A DNA stretch of 64,000 nt from Gemmatimonadaceae bacterium (GTDB taxonomy: Bacteria > Gemmatimonadota > Gemmatimonadetes > Gemmatimonadales > Gemmatimonadaceae). Made by a program: the position numbers and the translations under genes. The notes beneath the pieces were generated by a model. It was not told the DNA's origin. It ran no database searches and saw only the letters and a program-made list of their open reading frames with translations. Shown in pieces: positions 8,019-16,699 of the stretch; position 1 is the stretch's first letter, and every line of letters begins with the position of its first letter. Where the stretch lies: NCBI GenBank assembly GCA_019637445.1, contig JAHBVS010000001.1:779586-843585 (forward strand), given 5' to 3'.

Positions 8019-8833
8019 CGCGCGAACTCGCGGTCGCCGCGCGCCTCGAAGTCCTGCGCCTCGTCGTTCCACACGCAGGCGCGCACGCGGAGCGTCTGCG
8101 GCTCGACCTCAATCTCCTGAAACGCCGCCGGCAACCCGCCGCGCGTGCGCTCACAGAACGACGTGCTGTGCGAAACGATCATGCGGCGCGCGCCAAGCGC
8201 GACCTCCTCGATCCGCGTCTGGTGGTCGTGCCCGTTGAGCACGAGGTCCGCACCCGTGGCCAATGCTTCACCGATGCCATCGGCGCGGTTCACCAGTCCC
8301 CAGCGCCGCGAGAGGTCGCCACGCAACAGGTTGTGATGGAACACCAGCACCTTGAGGTTGCCCGGCGGCGCCGCCGCGAAGAGCTGCCGCGCGCGCTCCC
8401 ACTGCGTCGGACGCACGGCACCGACGACCGACAGGTCACGTAGCCGCGTGGTGAGCGTGTAGGGCTGGATCCCGTGGCAGGAGTTGATCGCGACCAGCGT
8501 CACGCCAGGCAGCGTCAGCGTTGGCTCGAGGTCTCGGGAGATCCATTTGCGATAGCCGCGCAGCAGCGGCCAGCGGATGCCGAGCCCGACGGTCTGCCAC
8601 CACCAGGCCACATCGTGGTTGCCCGGCACCACGAACACCGGCACCTGCGCGCGCAGCGAATCCAGCCAGGCCTTGGCCTGCCGGAACTGTCCGCGAAAGT
8701 TGCGTTGCGTGAGGTCACCGGCGACGACGACGGCCTCGTAGCGCCCGTCGGCCACCCGGCGCGCCACGGCGTCCGTGTACTGCGAGACGGCGTGGCGGCC
8801 GAAATGGACGTCGCTGACCTGGAGCAGCCGCAT
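8015..8833 (-). CDS. Calcineurin-like metallophosphoesterase
   Basis: A 272-residue cytoplasmic phosphoesterase with the full two-metal motif set: D-V-H (8-10), G-D-L-T-Q, G-N-H-D, a single H-H pair (V-F-H-H-N), and N-G-H-D-H-Q near the C-terminus. The cyclic-nucleotide phosphodiesterase-like subclass (III PDE type) is the closest pattern, but the substrate could be a nucleotide, phospholipid or DNA end. Its stop overlaps the SprT-like gene by 4 bp and isocitrate dehydrogenase is 10 bp upstream, so these genes probably share a transcript. Confidence 0.87.
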   Translation of the reverse strand: MRLLQVSDVHFGRHAVSQYTDAVARRVADGRYEAVVVAGDLTQRNFRGQFRQAKAWLDSLRAQVPVFVVPGNHDVAWWWQTVGLGIRWPLLRGYRKWISRDLEPTLTLPGVTLVAINSCHGIQPYTLTTRLRDLSVVGAVRPTQWERARQLFAAAPPGNLKVLVFHHNLLRGDLSRRWGLVNRADGIGEALATGADLVLNGHDHQTRIEEVALGARRMIVSHSTSFCERTRGGLPAAFQEIEVEPQTLRVRACVWNDEAQDFEARGDREFAR

Positions 8834-8843
8834 CGGCGGCGAC

Positions 8844-9875
8844 TTAGGCCTTGGCCTTCAACCGGGCGATGACGGCGTCCGTGTACTGCTCCGTGGTCGC
8901 CGTGCCACCAACGTCGCCCGTCACCGTCTTCCGCTCGCGCAGCGTGGCCTCGATGGCCGCGCGGATCGCGTTCGCACGATCACCCTGCCCCACGTGGTCG
9001 AGCATCTGGCAACCGGCGAGCATCACCGCCGTCGGGTTGGCGATGCCCTTGCCCGCGATGTCCGGCGCCGTGCCGTGTACGGCCTCGAAGATCGCCACGT
9101 CGTAGCCGATGTTCGCGCCCGGCGTCAGCCCGAGGCCGCCCACCAGGCCGCTGGTGAGATCCGAGAGGATGTCGCCGAAGAGGTTCGTCGTCACGATGAC
9201 GTCGTAGCGCTCCGGACGCATCACGAGGTCCATCGCGCAGGCATCGACGATCTTGTCGTCGAACTGCACACGGCCCTCGTACTCCTTCGCGATCATCCGT
9301 CCCGTCTCCAGGAATAGCCCCTGCGAGTACTTGAGGATGTTCGCCTTGTGCACCAGCGTGACCTTCTTGCGTCCGTGCTTCACGGCGTACTCGAAGGCAT
9401 AGCGTACGATGCGGTCCGCGCCATGCCGCGACACGATGGCCACCGACTGCGCGACCGCGTGCGGGTCATTGCCGACCTTCACGTAGTTCTCGACGCCGAC
9501 GTAGAGACCCTCCGTGTTCTCGCGCACGAGGATGATGTCCACGTTCTCGAAGCGCGAACCCGGCAGCACCGTCTTGGCGGGCCGCAGGTTGGCGTAGAGG
9601 TCGAACTCCTTCCGCAGCGCCACGTTGATGGAGCGGAAGCCCTTGCCGACGGGCGTCTCCAGCGGGCCCTTGAGCGCCAGCTTGGTGCGCTTGATGGACT
9701 CCAGCGTCGACTCGGGAATCGGGTCGCCGTGGGCTTCCACGGCAGCCATGCCGGCGAGCTGGCGGTCCCAAGTGAACTTCGCGCCGGCGGCTTCGAGCAC
9801 GCGGACGGTGGCGTCGGTGATGGCGGGGCCGATGCCGTCGCCGGGAATCAGGGTAACGTCGAGTGTGGCGGACAT
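8844..9875 (-). CDS. Isocitrate/isopropylmalate dehydrogenase family, probably NAD-dependent isocitrate dehydrogenase
   Basis: A 343-residue beta-decarboxylating dehydrogenase. L-I-P-G-D-G-I-G begins the fold, and the substrate loop R-S-I-N-V-A-L-R-K-E-F-D-L-Y-A-N-L-R-P has the Ser/Asn pair typical of isocitrate rather than isopropylmalate enzymes. R-E-N-T-E-G-L-Y-V-G, the lysine in V-H-K-A-N-I-L-K, D-L-x-S-G-L-V-G-G and H-G-T-A-P-D-I-A-G-K-G-I-A-N-P follow. The short length and H-G-T-A-P-D-I motif resemble mitochondrial IDH3 and bacterial NAD-IDH. It would feed the TCA cycle. Homoisocitrate or tartrate dehydrogenase are less likely alternatives. Confidence 0.87.
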   Translation of the reverse strand: MSATLDVTLIPGDGIGPAITDATVRVLEAAGAKFTWDRQLAGMAAVEAHGDPIPESTLESIKRTKLALKGPLETPVGKGFRSINVALRKEFDLYANLRPAKTVLPGSRFENVDIILVRENTEGLYVGVENYVKVGNDPHAVAQSVAIVSRHGADRIVRYAFEYAVKHGRKKVTLVHKANILKYSQGLFLETGRMIAKEYEGRVQFDDKIVDACAMDLVMRPERYDVIVTTNLFGDILSDLTSGLVGGLGLTPGANIGYDVAIFEAVHGTAPDIAGKGIANPTAVMLAGCQMLDHVGQGDRANAIRAAIEATLRERKTVTGDVGGTATTEQYTDAVIARLKAKA

Positions 9876-9893
9876 ATCTATGAAGAGGAAGTC

Positions 9894-10517
9894 TTACGGA
9901 TCAATGAATAGGGCCGCGATACGCGCGGCGATGGAATCCAAGCGCCCCGCACCATCGTCGGACGGGATATCCGCCGACCAAGTGACGGTGCGCGTGCGCG
10001 TGTCGGCAATCACCACACGCAACACCGCCGCATCACCGGCGCCACGCAGCTCCACCGGGATCAGCGCGTAGCGACCGTCGCCGAGTGCGGTGAGCTGGCG
10101 CAGGTTGTCGGCGACGATCTGCGGCAGGTTGTCGCCGGACTTCGGCAGCCCGCCGCGCCAACGACCGACGCCGATCGCCGTCGGATCGCCCGCATAGAGC
10201 ACGTTGCGCTTGGCCGCGCGCACCACGTCACCGGCGTATGACCAACGACCGGCCAGCCCACCATCGCGCAGTGCGATGGTAAGCGCCGAATCCAACTCGG
10301 CGCGCACGCTCACCCACGACGCGCTGTGACTCCAGCCCGCGGTATCCGCGCGCCAGAGCTGCGCCGGCAACACGGTGACGTGCTGTGCCGCGAACTGCGC
10401 CATCGGGGCCTGCGGGGGCGCGGGCTGGTCCTGCGCCTGCACTAGCGACGCCAGAACCAGCAGGGCGACGGCCGGGCGAGCGAGGATCACGAGATGGCGG
10501 AAAGCGGGTGGGCGCAC
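9894..10517 (-). CDS. Secreted hypothetical protein
   Basis: The 207 residues start with a signal peptide (A-V-A-L-L-V-L-A-S-L-V-Q-A-Q). The mature part has a beta/alpha pattern with P-V-E-L-R-G-A-G-D-A-A-V-L-R-V-V-I-A-D-T-R-T and a C-terminal S-I-A-A-R-I-A-A-L-F-I-D-P. I do not recognise a family; the pattern recalls periplasmic proteins that bind outer-membrane partners, but this is a guess. It is 18 bp upstream of the isocitrate dehydrogenase gene and may be the first gene of that minus-strand run. Confidence 0.65.
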   Translation of the reverse strand: MRPPAFRHLVILARPAVALLVLASLVQAQDQPAPPQAPMAQFAAQHVTVLPAQLWRADTAGWSHSASWVSVRAELDSALTIALRDGGLAGRWSYAGDVVRAAKRNVLYAGDPTAIGVGRWRGGLPKSGDNLPQIVADNLRQLTALGDGRYALIPVELRGAGDAAVLRVVIADTRTRTVTWSADIPSDDGAGRLDSIAARIAALFIDP

Positions 10518-10694
10518 GGCAGAAATCTAATGGTCGACCCCTCGCGCCTGAACCTTGAACGCCCTCCGTGCCGTGCACGTAGAGCAGCCAGTGCGCCCCT
10601 CCCCCGGCACTGGGTGGGGCGGTAGGTTCGTCCCGTCCGTCGCGGCCCGGTTCTCAGCTCCCGGGGCGCGCAGGTCCCCCCGATCCGACCTCCC

Positions 10695-12758
10695 ATGCCC
10701 CGTTGGCTGTCGGCCCTGATCTGGGCCGCCGTCTCGATTGCCGGTGCCATTGGCTTCGGCGTCATCGGTCTCAAGCGCGGCGAGACCATCTCCGCCGCCT
10801 GGCTGCTCACCGCCGCCGTCTGCACCTACGCGGTGGGCTACCGCTTCTACTCGAAGATCATCGCGGCCAAGATTTTCGCGCTCGATGCGACCCGCGCCAC
10901 ACCCGCCGAGCGACTCGGCGATGGCCGTGATTTCGTGCCGACCAACAAGTGGATTGTCTTCGGGCACCACTTCGCGGCCATCTCCGGCCCTGGCCCGCTG
11001 GTCGGCCCGACGCTGGCGGCGCAGTTCGGCTTCCTGCCCGGCGCACTGTGGATCATCGTCGGTGTGGCACTGGGTGGCGCGGTGCAGGACTTCGTGATTC
11101 TCTGCGCCAGCGTGCGCCGCGACGGCAAGTCGCTGGGGCAGATGGCCAAGGAAGAGATTGGGCCCATCGCCGGCTACACGGCGCTGGTGGCGGTGATGGG
11201 CATCATGGTGATCCTCATCTCCGTGCTCGCGCTGGTGGTGGTGAACGCGCTGCGCGACTCGGCCTGGGCCACGGTGACGGTGGGCCTGACAATACCCATC
11301 GCGATGTTGATGGGCGTCTACATGCGCTACATCCGGCCGGGCGCCGTGCTGGAGACATCGGTGATCGGCCTCGTGCTCTTGGTTGTGTCGCTGTACGCCG
11401 GCCGCTGGGCCGCCGAGCACGCGACGCTTGGGCCGCTGTTCACACTCGACGCGCGCACGCTAGCCTGGTCGGTGATGGCCTACGGCTTTGCCGCCTCGGT
11501 CATTCCGGTGTGGCTGTTGCTCGCTCCGCGCGACTACCTGTCCGCCTTTGTCAAAATTGGTGTGGTGTTGGCCTTGGCTGGCGGCATCCTGCTGGTGTTG
11601 CCACCGCTCGAGATGCCAGCCGTAACGCAGTTCATTGACGGCACGGGCCCGGTGTTCGCCGGCAAGCTGTTCCCCTTCGTGTTCATCACGATTGCCTGTG
11701 GGGCGATTTCCGGCTTCCACGCGCTGATCGCCAGCGGCACGACGCCAAAACTGCTGGAGAACGAGGCCGACGCACGGATGGTCGGCTACGGCGGCATGCT
11801 CACGGAATCACTGGTGGCGGTGATGGCGCTGATCGCTGCCTGCGTGCTCACGCCGGGCGTGTACTTCGCCATCAACGCGCCGGCCGGCATCATTGGCACG
11901 ACCGCTGAGAGCGCGGCGACGGCCATCGCACAGTGGGGCTTCGTGCTGCGGCCGGAGGAACTGACGACGCTCGCGCAGCAAGTCGAGGAGGCTTCCCTGC
12001 TCTCACGCACGGGTGGCGCCCCTTCGCTCGCCGTCGGCATGGCGCACATCTTCGCCTCCGTGCTCGGCGGCAGCACGGCGATGGCGCTCTGGTACCACTT
12101 CGCGCTGATGTTCGAGGCGCTGTTCATCCTCACCACCGTGGACGCCGGCACGCGCGTCGGCCGCTTCATGCTGCAGGACCTGGGCAAGCACATCTGGGAG
12201 CCGTTCGGACGCGTGTCGTGGTATCCCGCGGTCGTGGCCTCGAGTGCGATCGTTGTCGCGATGTGGGGCTACTTCCTGTACCAGGGCGTGACCGATCCGC
12301 TGGGTGGCATCAACTCGCTGTGGCCGCTGTTCGGCATCTCCAACCAGTTGCTAGCCACGGTGGCACTCTGCGTGGGCACGACCATCATCATCAAGATGGG
12401 AAAGGCGCGGTATGCCTTCGTCACCGTGTTGCCGATGATCTGGCTGGTCATCGTGACGACGACGGCGAGCCTGACGAAGATCTTCGGCGCGGACCCGCGC
12501 GTTGGCTTCCTGTCGCACGCACAATCGATCCGCGACACGCTGGCGGCAGGTAACCTGCCGGCGGGCGTGGCCGATGCGGCCGCCGCACAGCGGCTGATCT
12601 TCAACGACAACCTGAACGCCATCGTCGCGGGATTCTTCCTCGTAGCGGTGGCCATCATCCTCGTGGATTCCGCGCTGGCCTGGTGGCGCGTGCTGTCCGG
12701 ACGGCTGCCGATGACGACGCGGGAAGCACCGTACGTGGCGTCCTCGCGCGCCGCGTGA
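10695..12758 (+). CDS. cstA: Carbon starvation protein A, peptide/pyruvate transporter family
   Basis: A 687-residue polytopic membrane protein with about 16-18 hydrophobic segments. Family hallmarks are V-P-T-N-K-W-I-V-F-G-H-H-F-A-A-I-S-G-P-G-P-L-V-G-P, then L-G-G-A-V-Q-D-F, F-H-A-L-I-A-S-G-T-T-P-K-L, and T-T-V-D-A-G-T-R-V-G-R-F near the C-terminus. CstA/BtsT proteins import peptides or pyruvate with protons when carbon is short. The next gene encodes a secreted S9 peptidase and the one after it a YbdD-like protein, the usual CstA partner. No clear Shine-Dalgarno site precedes the ATG. The 177-bp spacer upstream is divergent to the 10517 gene. Confidence 0.93.
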   Translation: MPRWLSALIWAAVSIAGAIGFGVIGLKRGETISAAWLLTAAVCTYAVGYRFYSKIIAAKIFALDATRATPAERLGDGRDFVPTNKWIVFGHHFAAISGPGPLVGPTLAAQFGFLPGALWIIVGVALGGAVQDFVILCASVRRDGKSLGQMAKEEIGPIAGYTALVAVMGIMVILISVLALVVVNALRDSAWATVTVGLTIPIAMLMGVYMRYIRPGAVLETSVIGLVLLVVSLYAGRWAAEHATLGPLFTLDARTLAWSVMAYGFAASVIPVWLLLAPRDYLSAFVKIGVVLALAGGILLVLPPLEMPAVTQFIDGTGPVFAGKLFPFVFITIACGAISGFHALIASGTTPKLLENEADARMVGYGGMLTESLVAVMALIAACVLTPGVYFAINAPAGIIGTTAESAATAIAQWGFVLRPEELTTLAQQVEEASLLSRTGGAPSLAVGMAHIFASVLGGSTAMALWYHFALMFEALFILTTVDAGTRVGRFMLQDLGKHIWEPFGRVSWYPAVVASSAIVVAMWGYFLYQGVTDPLGGINSLWPLFGISNQLLATVALCVGTTIIIKMGKARYAFVTVLPMIWLVIVTTTASLTKIFGADPRVGFLSHAQSIRDTLAAGNLPAGVADAAAAQRLIFNDNLNAIVAGFFLVAVAIILVDSALAWWRVLSGRLPMTTREAPYVASSRAA

Positions 12759-12852
12759 TCGTCGCGAGACCTGCGTAGACCAAGCAACCGACTCACAAGC
12801 AGCTGATTCAAGAGCCTCTCCTAGACCTTCGAGACCGAACGCCGAGCCCGAT

Positions 12853-15189
12853 ATGCGACCGACCCGACTTATCCTCGCCGCCCTTGCCTTGACCCCGCTC
12901 GCCGCGCTCAGCGCGCAGCAGGGCAGCTTCGACCTCAGCGTGAAGAACATCATGCGCGGGCCCGAGCTCACGGGTCGTGAGCCCAGCAACCCGCAGTGGA
13001 CCGCGGACGGCCAGTGGGTCTACTTCCGCTGGTTGCCGCCTGGTTCTGCCTGGCACGAACAGCTCAAGCCGTATCGCGTGGCTCCGCGCGCGGGTGCCAC
13101 GCCCGAGGAGGTGACGCCGGCGCATATGGACTCGGTCGCACCGATGCTGGCCAGCGGCCCGCGCTCACGCGATGGCCGCGTGCGCGCCGTGACCGCCGGC
13201 GGCGACGTGTGGATCCAGCAGTTCGACCGCGGCCGCGTGTCGTTGCGCCGCGTCACGCAGACGAACGACAACGAGTCGGGCGTGCGCATGGCCCAGGACG
13301 GCCGCACGCTGTACTTCGTGCGCGAGAACAACGCCTACGCGTTCGACCTCGCGAGCGGTCTCACGCGCCAGCTCACTGACATCCGTAGCGGCAGCGGCCC
13401 GCGCGACCCCGCCGCCCCGACGGGCCAGCGCGCCGCGCTGGCCCAGCAGCAGCGCGATCTGCTCGAGGTCGTGCGCGAGGAACTGCGCACGGACTCCATC
13501 CGGCGCGCACAGCGCGAGGAAGCCGCCAGCCGCGACCTGCCGACCATTTGGATCCCGACCGCCGAGCGCATCGGGCAGTTGAGCATCTCGCCCAACGGGA
13601 TGAGCGGCCTGCTGACCACGTTCACGCCCGGCCGCGACACCAAGGGCTCCGATGTGCCCGACTACATCACGCCGGAAGGCTACCCGCGAATGATTCCCGG
13701 GCGCACGAAGGTCGGCGACAATCAGGCGACGATCAAAGTCGGCCACGTCGACTTCGCCACCGGCAAGGTCACTTGGCTCAAGCTCTCGCCTGACTCCGTA
13801 CCGGCGGGCCAGGCCAACGTCAGCGACTGGAGCGCCGACGGCGCGCACGCCATCCTCAGCGTCGTCAGCAGCGACTTCAAGAACCGCTACCTCTATAGCG
13901 TGGCCTCCGCCGGCGGCGCGATGACGCTGGTGGACGCGCTGCGCGACGAAGCCTGGGTCAACGGCCCCTGCTTCAACTGCAACGGCTGGACTCCCGACAA
14001 TCGCATCTACTACGTGTCGGAAGCCAGCGGGTACTCGCACCTCTACGCTGTGCGCGCTGATGGCTCCGGCAAGCAGGCCCTGACCTCCGGCAGCTGGGAG
14101 GTACTCAGCGTCAACATCTCCGATGACCAGCGCTTCTTCGAACTGAGCACCAGCGAACCCTCGCCCTTCACGCGACAGGGCTACCGCATGCCGATTGCCG
14201 GCGGTGCGCGCACACGCATCACCGCGGGCGACGGCGGACACGACGTGACGATGGCGCCCGACGGCCAGCGCTACGTCACCGTGTACTCCGACGCCAACAC
14301 GCCGCCTGAGCTATTCGTGAGCCGCATCGGCCAGGCCTCGCGCGACCAGCTCACCACCTCCACCACCGAGGAGTGGCGCCGCTACAGCTGGATCAAGCCG
14401 GAGATCGTGATGATCCCCGGCGAGGACGGCACGCCGATCCCGGCGCGCATCTACCGCCCCAACCAGTTCAACACGCAGCCCAACGGCGCCGGCGTGATCT
14501 TCGTGCACGGCGCGGGCTACCTGCACAACGTGCACAACTGGTGGTCCAGCTATTCGCGCGAGTACATGTTCCACCACCTGCTCGCTTCGCGCGGTTACAC
14601 GGTGCTGGACATCGACTACCGCGGCTCGGCCGGCTACGGCCGCGATTGGCGCACGGCGATCTACCGCTGGATGGGCGGAAAGGACCTCGACGACCAGGTG
14701 AGCGGCAGCAAGTACCTCACCTCGCAGTTCGGCATCAACCCCGAGCGCATCGGCATCTACGGCGGCAGCTACGGTGGCTTCATCACGCTGATGGCGCTGT
14801 TTAACAAGCCGCAGTACTTCGGCGCCGGCGCCGCGCTGCGTTCCGTGACGGACTGGGCGAACTACAACCACGGATACACCGGGCGCATCCTCAACCTTCC
14901 GCAGAACGACACGCTCTCGTACCGCCGCTCGTCTCCGATCTTCTTCGCCGAGGGGCTGCAGGATCCCCTCCTGATTGCGCACGGCATGGTGGACGTGAAC
15001 GTGCAGTTCCTCGACGTGGTGCAGCTCGCGCAGCGCCTCATCGAGCTCGGCAAGGAAGACTGGGAGATGGCTGTCTATCCGGTGGAAGACCACGGCTTCG
15101 TGCGCCCGACGTCGTGGACGGACGAGTACCGAAGAATCCTCGAGCTGTTCGACCGCACCATCGGGCCGAACGGGAGCAAGGTGCGATGA
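12853..15189 (+). CDS. Secreted S9 family peptidase (prolyl oligopeptidase / DPP-IV-like)
   Basis: The 778-residue protein begins with a signal peptide ending A-L-S-A-Q-Q. Residues 30-520 form a beta-propeller-like region with repeated W-T-A-D-G, W-S-A-D-G and W-T-P-D-N blades. The C-terminal alpha/beta hydrolase has the catalytic triad Ser639 (G-G-S-Y-G-G-F), Asp714 (H-G-M-V-D) and His747 (V-E-D-H-G-F). It should cleave short peptides outside the inner membrane. It lies between cstA and the YbdD-like gene, with its stop overlapping the latter by ATGA, so a peptide-degradation-plus-uptake unit is likely. Confidence 0.93.
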   Translation: MRPTRLILAALALTPLAALSAQQGSFDLSVKNIMRGPELTGREPSNPQWTADGQWVYFRWLPPGSAWHEQLKPYRVAPRAGATPEEVTPAHMDSVAPMLASGPRSRDGRVRAVTAGGDVWIQQFDRGRVSLRRVTQTNDNESGVRMAQDGRTLYFVRENNAYAFDLASGLTRQLTDIRSGSGPRDPAAPTGQRAALAQQQRDLLEVVREELRTDSIRRAQREEAASRDLPTIWIPTAERIGQLSISPNGMSGLLTTFTPGRDTKGSDVPDYITPEGYPRMIPGRTKVGDNQATIKVGHVDFATGKVTWLKLSPDSVPAGQANVSDWSADGAHAILSVVSSDFKNRYLYSVASAGGAMTLVDALRDEAWVNGPCFNCNGWTPDNRIYYVSEASGYSHLYAVRADGSGKQALTSGSWEVLSVNISDDQRFFELSTSEPSPFTRQGYRMPIAGGARTRITAGDGGHDVTMAPDGQRYVTVYSDANTPPELFVSRIGQASRDQLTTSTTEEWRRYSWIKPEIVMIPGEDGTPIPARIYRPNQFNTQPNGAGVIFVHGAGYLHNVHNWWSSYSREYMFHHLLASRGYTVLDIDYRGSAGYGRDWRTAIYRWMGGKDLDDQVSGSKYLTSQFGINPERIGIYGGSYGGFITLMALFNKPQYFGAGAALRSVTDWANYNHGYTGRILNLPQNDTLSYRRSSPIFFAEGLQDPLLIAHGMVDVNVQFLDVVQLAQRLIELGKEDWEMAVYPVEDHGFVRPTSWTDEYRRILELFDRTIGPNGSKVR

Positions 15190-15359
15190 TCCAGCGCCTC
15201 GCCCAGATCCTCCGGCGCATCATCGGGGCGCCGGACTATGTCTCGTATGTGGCGCACGTGCGCGCGCACCATCCCGGACGTGAGCCGCTCTGTGAGCGTG
15301 ACTTCGTGACCGAACGCCTGAGGGCGCGCTACGAGAAGCCCGGGGCTCGTTGCTGCTAG
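15186..15359 (+). CDS. YbdD/YjiX-like small protein (DUF466)
   Basis: A 57-residue gene that starts inside the stop of the S9 peptidase gene (ATGA overlap). It has Y-V-S-Y-V-A-H-V-R-A-H-H-P-G-R-E-P, then C-E-R-D-F-V-T-E-R-L-R-A-R-Y, the conserved core of the family encoded next to cstA in many bacteria. Its role is not established; a link to CstA transport is inferred from neighbourhood. The start at 15186 is chosen over the longer frame because the upstream part only translates the peptidase gene in another frame. The stop overlaps the convergent MFS gene by 3-4 bp. Confidence 0.88.
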   Translation: MIQRLAQILRRIIGAPDYVSYVAHVRAHHPGREPLCERDFVTERLRARYEKPGARCC

Positions 15360-16699
15360 CTGGAGCGATCGGCGGCGGCTGAAGGAGCCACGGCAGGACC
15401 GCTGGGAACCACGAGCGCGAACAGCAGCGTCGCGCTCGTGGCGATGGTCGCCCCCATGAGGAACGCCGCCTGCGCGCCGTAGGCGTCCCAGACCAAGCCG
15501 AACACGATGCTCGCCGGCAAGGCGGCGATGCCCACGGTGGCATTGAACCAGCCGAATGCGGTGCCGCGACGGCTGCGCGGCGCAAAGTCCGCCACCAGCG
15601 CCTTTTCCGTGCCCTCTGAGAACCCGAAGTAGAGCCCGTACACGAGAAACAACGCCCAGGCCTGCCACTGCAACTCGGCGAACGCGAAGCCGACGTAAAC
15701 AAACGCGTAGATGCCCCAGCCGCCGAGGATCAGCGGCCGACGACCGACACGATCGGACAGCGCACCACCCAGCACTGAGCTCGACGATTTCACGACATGC
15801 AGCGCCGCCCACAGGATCGGAATCATCGCGGCCGGCACGCCAAGTTGCGAGGCGCGCAGCAAGAGGAACGCATCGGTCGACAGGCTCAGCGTGAATAGGA
15901 AGATCACGAAGAGCAGCCGCCAGAACGCGCTCCCGAGCGGCGCGACGCCGGGCAGCGCGGGCACCGCGGCCGGTGCGGAGTCCGCATCCGTCACCGCCTT
16001 CGGGAGATCAGCCGTCGCGACGCGCGTGCCCGTCTTGCGCGGGGCCACGTCTTCGCGGACGAACAACACGAGCAGTGCCACGGAAAGGAATCCCGGCACC
16101 GCCGTCCACAGGAACAGCGTGCGCAGCGAGACCAGCTCCTGCGCGAGCACGGCCCAAGCGATCAACGGACCGACCACGGCGCCGAGGTTGTCCGACCCGC
16201 GGTGCACCCCGAAGGCGTAACCGCGGTGCTCAGGCGCGACCGAATCGGCAATCAACGCGTCACGCGGAGCGGTGCGAATGCCCTTGCCGAAGCGATCGCT
16301 CACTCGAATCGCCAAGACCTGCCACGCTCCGACGGCCAGGCCAATCAGCGGCCTCGCCGAGGCCGCGATGCTGTAGCCGACCACCACCAACGGCTTGCGG
16401 CGTCCCGTGCGGTCTGACCACCAGCCTGCCGGTAGGCGCAACAGCGACGACGCGCTCTCGGCGAATCCTTCGATAACGCCGAGCCCCGCCGCCGAGACGC
16501 CAAGCACGGTGGAGAGGAAGATCGGCAACAGCGGGTACACCAGTTCGCTCGAGACGTCAGTCAGGAAGCTCACGGCCGCCAGCGCGCGCACGTTTCGCGG
16601 CAATGGCGGCCGGCCGGCACGCGGTGCCTGCGGAGCACCCGAGATCCCTGGTTGCCCCGAGCCCGCCGCCCCATTCAGGAGACCGTTCAGTCGAGCCAT
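15356..16699 (-). CDS. MFS transporter
   Basis: Start placed at ATG 16699 (M-A-R-L-N-G-L-L-N-G), overlapping the upstream kinase gene by 13 bp; the longer frame upstream is a shadow. The 447-residue protein has 12 hydrophobic segments, the MFS loop motif G-W-W-S-D-R-T-G-R-R-K-P between helices 2 and 3, and its repeat G-A-L-S-D-R-V-G-R-R-P-L in the second half. R-V-S-D-R-F-G-K-G-I-R-T-A-P-R-D-A-L-I-A lies after helix 4. The substrate is unknown. As the last gene of a sugar cluster it could export or import a sugar or its product. Confidence 0.87.
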   Translation of the reverse strand: MARLNGLLNGAAGSGQPGISGAPQAPRAGRPPLPRNVRALAAVSFLTDVSSELVYPLLPIFLSTVLGVSAAGLGVIEGFAESASSLLRLPAGWWSDRTGRRKPLVVVGYSIAASARPLIGLAVGAWQVLAIRVSDRFGKGIRTAPRDALIADSVAPEHRGYAFGVHRGSDNLGAVVGPLIAWAVLAQELVSLRTLFLWTAVPGFLSVALLVLFVREDVAPRKTGTRVATADLPKAVTDADSAPAAVPALPGVAPLGSAFWRLLFVIFLFTLSLSTDAFLLLRASQLGVPAAMIPILWAALHVVKSSSSVLGGALSDRVGRRPLILGGWGIYAFVYVGFAFAELQWQAWALFLVYGLYFGFSEGTEKALVADFAPRSRRGTAFGWFNATVGIAALPASIVFGLVWDAYGAQAAFLMGATIATSATLLFALVVPSGPAVAPSAAADRSS

